Source: Procambarus clarkii (taxonomy: Eukaryota > Arthropoda > Malacostraca > Decapoda > Cambaridae). Taken from it: 64,000 bases of DNA. The notes below the pieces were generated by a model. It saw only the letters and a list, made by a program, of their open reading frames with translations, did not search any database and was not told the DNA's origin. Made by a program: the position numbers and the translations under genes. Positions within the stretch are counted from its first letter, which is position 1; each line of letters opens with the position of its first letter. The stretch is taken from the NCBI RefSeq assembly GCF_040958095.1, contig NC_091165.1, forward strand, positions 30,669,445 to 30,733,444, given 5' to 3'. Of the stretch, positions 62,791-64,000 are shown piece after piece.

Positions 62791-63480
62791 GAACTAGCTA
62801 TTGGCCCACACGAGGCAGCTCCTATCTATAACCAACCAATCCCATTCACATACATGTCCAACCCACCTTTGAAACATTCGAGGGACCCCCACCTCCACCA
62901 CGTTACGCGGTAATTGGTGCCACAAATTATTATGAACATTTATGCATTGATCCTTTAGTTTTTAAATTCTTACTAATCATAACTCCCAGATCCCTTTCGC
63001 AATCCGACTTCGCAATCTCAACACCATCTAGCTCGTATCTTGTAACTCTATCATCATTACCTAGCCTCAAAACTTTACATTTATCAACATTAAACTGCAT
63101 CTGTCAATCTTTTGACCATTTCAAAACCCTATTTAGATCCATTTGAAGTGATAGTGAGTCTTCTTCTGTATTAATTTCCCTACCGATTTTTGTATCATCG
63201 GCAAATTTGCAAACGTTGCTACTCAAAGCTGAATCTAAATCATTTATATATATATTATAAACAACAGAGGTCCCAGGACAGAGCCTTGAGGCACTCCACT
63301 TACAACATTTTCCCATTCTGACTTAACCCCATTTATACTAACTCTCTGTTTCCTTTGGTATAGTCATGCCCTAATCCAACTTAATATAGTACCCCCAATA
63401 CCATGAGCCTCTATCTTTTTAATCAATCTTTCATGATTGAATGAATCTTTCTAATTCTTTCATGAACTATCCCATAATGA
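62791..63480 (-). pseudogene. CR1-type LINE RT fragment
   Basis: Minus strand: [20 protein letters not shown] and DDTKIGREIN (RT catalytic FADD near 63204), LSLQMDLNRVLKWSKD, a stop, then FNVDKCKVLRLGNDD and CERDLGVMI. After an internal gap the 3' UTR of the CR1-type element follows (GGAGCTGCCTCGTGTGGGCC at about 62800). RT thumb and C-terminus are mostly deleted. Inserted into or next to the GyA RNase H. Confidence 0.85.
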
Positions 63481-64000
63481 TAAGAGTGTTCAACCCCATG
63501 TTGTGGAAAATGTTAACGGAGAAACTCAGGATAAATGGTTTACAAAAATAGAATATGAAGACATAGGTAAGAATAGAGTGACCTTTGATAGTAGTTAGGG
63601 GTGTATAAGTGCTAAGCAAGAAGAAATTTCAAAATGTTGGGAGTCTCTGACTAAGGCGATATTGCTTCTCAGTGACTTAACATGTGGGGAGGCTGTGGAC
63701 AAGAAAGATGTCCATTATCAATGAATTGGCAAACCGCAGCAAAGTTCAAAGTGTTGGAACAAAGAGGAAAAAAATACTACATCTACTTTGCATTCCTCCC
63801 ATGTTGGTGTTAATTGGTAATCATGCTTTGCAACATTAGAACATAAGTATCTTATTATGCTTTCACATGCATTATTCATTTCTTCCCACCTTTTGAAGTG
63901 AGAGGGTTAATTCATTATCTCCCTCGCCTCTCATTAGTCTAATCGCCGAAGCTTCATTTATCGCTGAAATTCTATCCCCAATACTCAGTAAGTTCAATCA
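63481..64000. other. Not recognised
   Basis: A plus-strand stretch reads WFTKIEYEDIGKNRVTFDSS before a stop (about 63534-63597) and another EEISKCWESLTKAILLLSDL (about 63625-63684). I do not recognise either. They could be remnants of another element. The window ends here. Confidence 0.35.

Overview
This window looks like heterochromatin-like, transposon-saturated DNA from an animal, most likely an arthropod and probably a decapod crustacean. The reasons are the load of LINE, Ty3/Gypsy, Penelope-like and R2-clade elements, several tRNA-derived SINE families, very long CA, TA and GA dinucleotide tracts, and blocks of the arthropod telomere-type pentamer TTAGG inside small palindromic transposons. 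I see no host gene that I can support; nearly every protein-coding trace belongs to a mobile element. The taxonomic call is an inference from repeat content.

Layout. 0-9.7 kb: a GA microsatellite, then decayed LINE fragments, three copies of a poly(A)-tailed tRNA SINE (SINE-2) and an uncharacterised AT-rich repeat (family U). 9.8-15.6 kb: two nearly identical copies of a zinc-knuckle LINE-type ORF1 flank a Gypsy gag-protease remnant with its primer-binding site and LTR end. 15.6-17.8 kb: the 3' half of an I-like LINE with RNase H. 18.0-21.9 kb: a degenerate R2-clade element (zinc finger, Myb, RT, CCHC, restriction-like endonuclease) split by two SINEs. 22.2-23.5 kb: more LINE RT and RNase H, then a foldback repeat. 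24.3-24.9 kb: a 47-bp tandem array. 25.9-31.6 kb: a 5.7-kb minisatellite of 24-bp units, open on both strands.

32.4-42.5 kb: five 5'-truncated L2/CR1-type LINEs lie head to tail, each bounded on both sides by a (CA)n tract; one keeps an open 930-codon endonuclease-RT frame. 42.8-46.5 kb and 55.9-56.5 kb: a Gypsy element (GyA) with gag, protease and integrase. It is interrupted by a 9.36-kb block flanked by ACAT: an almost full-length LINE (LINE-D) whose TA-rich 3' end is packed with four TTAGG-bearing palindromic MITEs, Penelope-like fragments and a perfect 93-bp palindrome.

56.9-62.8 kb: a second Gypsy (GyB, minus strand) in the order integrase, then RT, then RNase H, i.e. a permuted (Gmr1-like) pol. 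It is split by a 2.2-kb element with long inverted ends, TAA target duplication and an internal 37-bp tandem array. Another GyA RT fragment (plus strand) is split in frame by a CR1-type LINE with a TAAAT target duplication. The end of the window holds a further CR1 fragment and unrecognised sequence.

The elements do not form a host pathway. What ties them together is nesting: the tails (CA or TA tracts) left by one element are the landing sites of the next.
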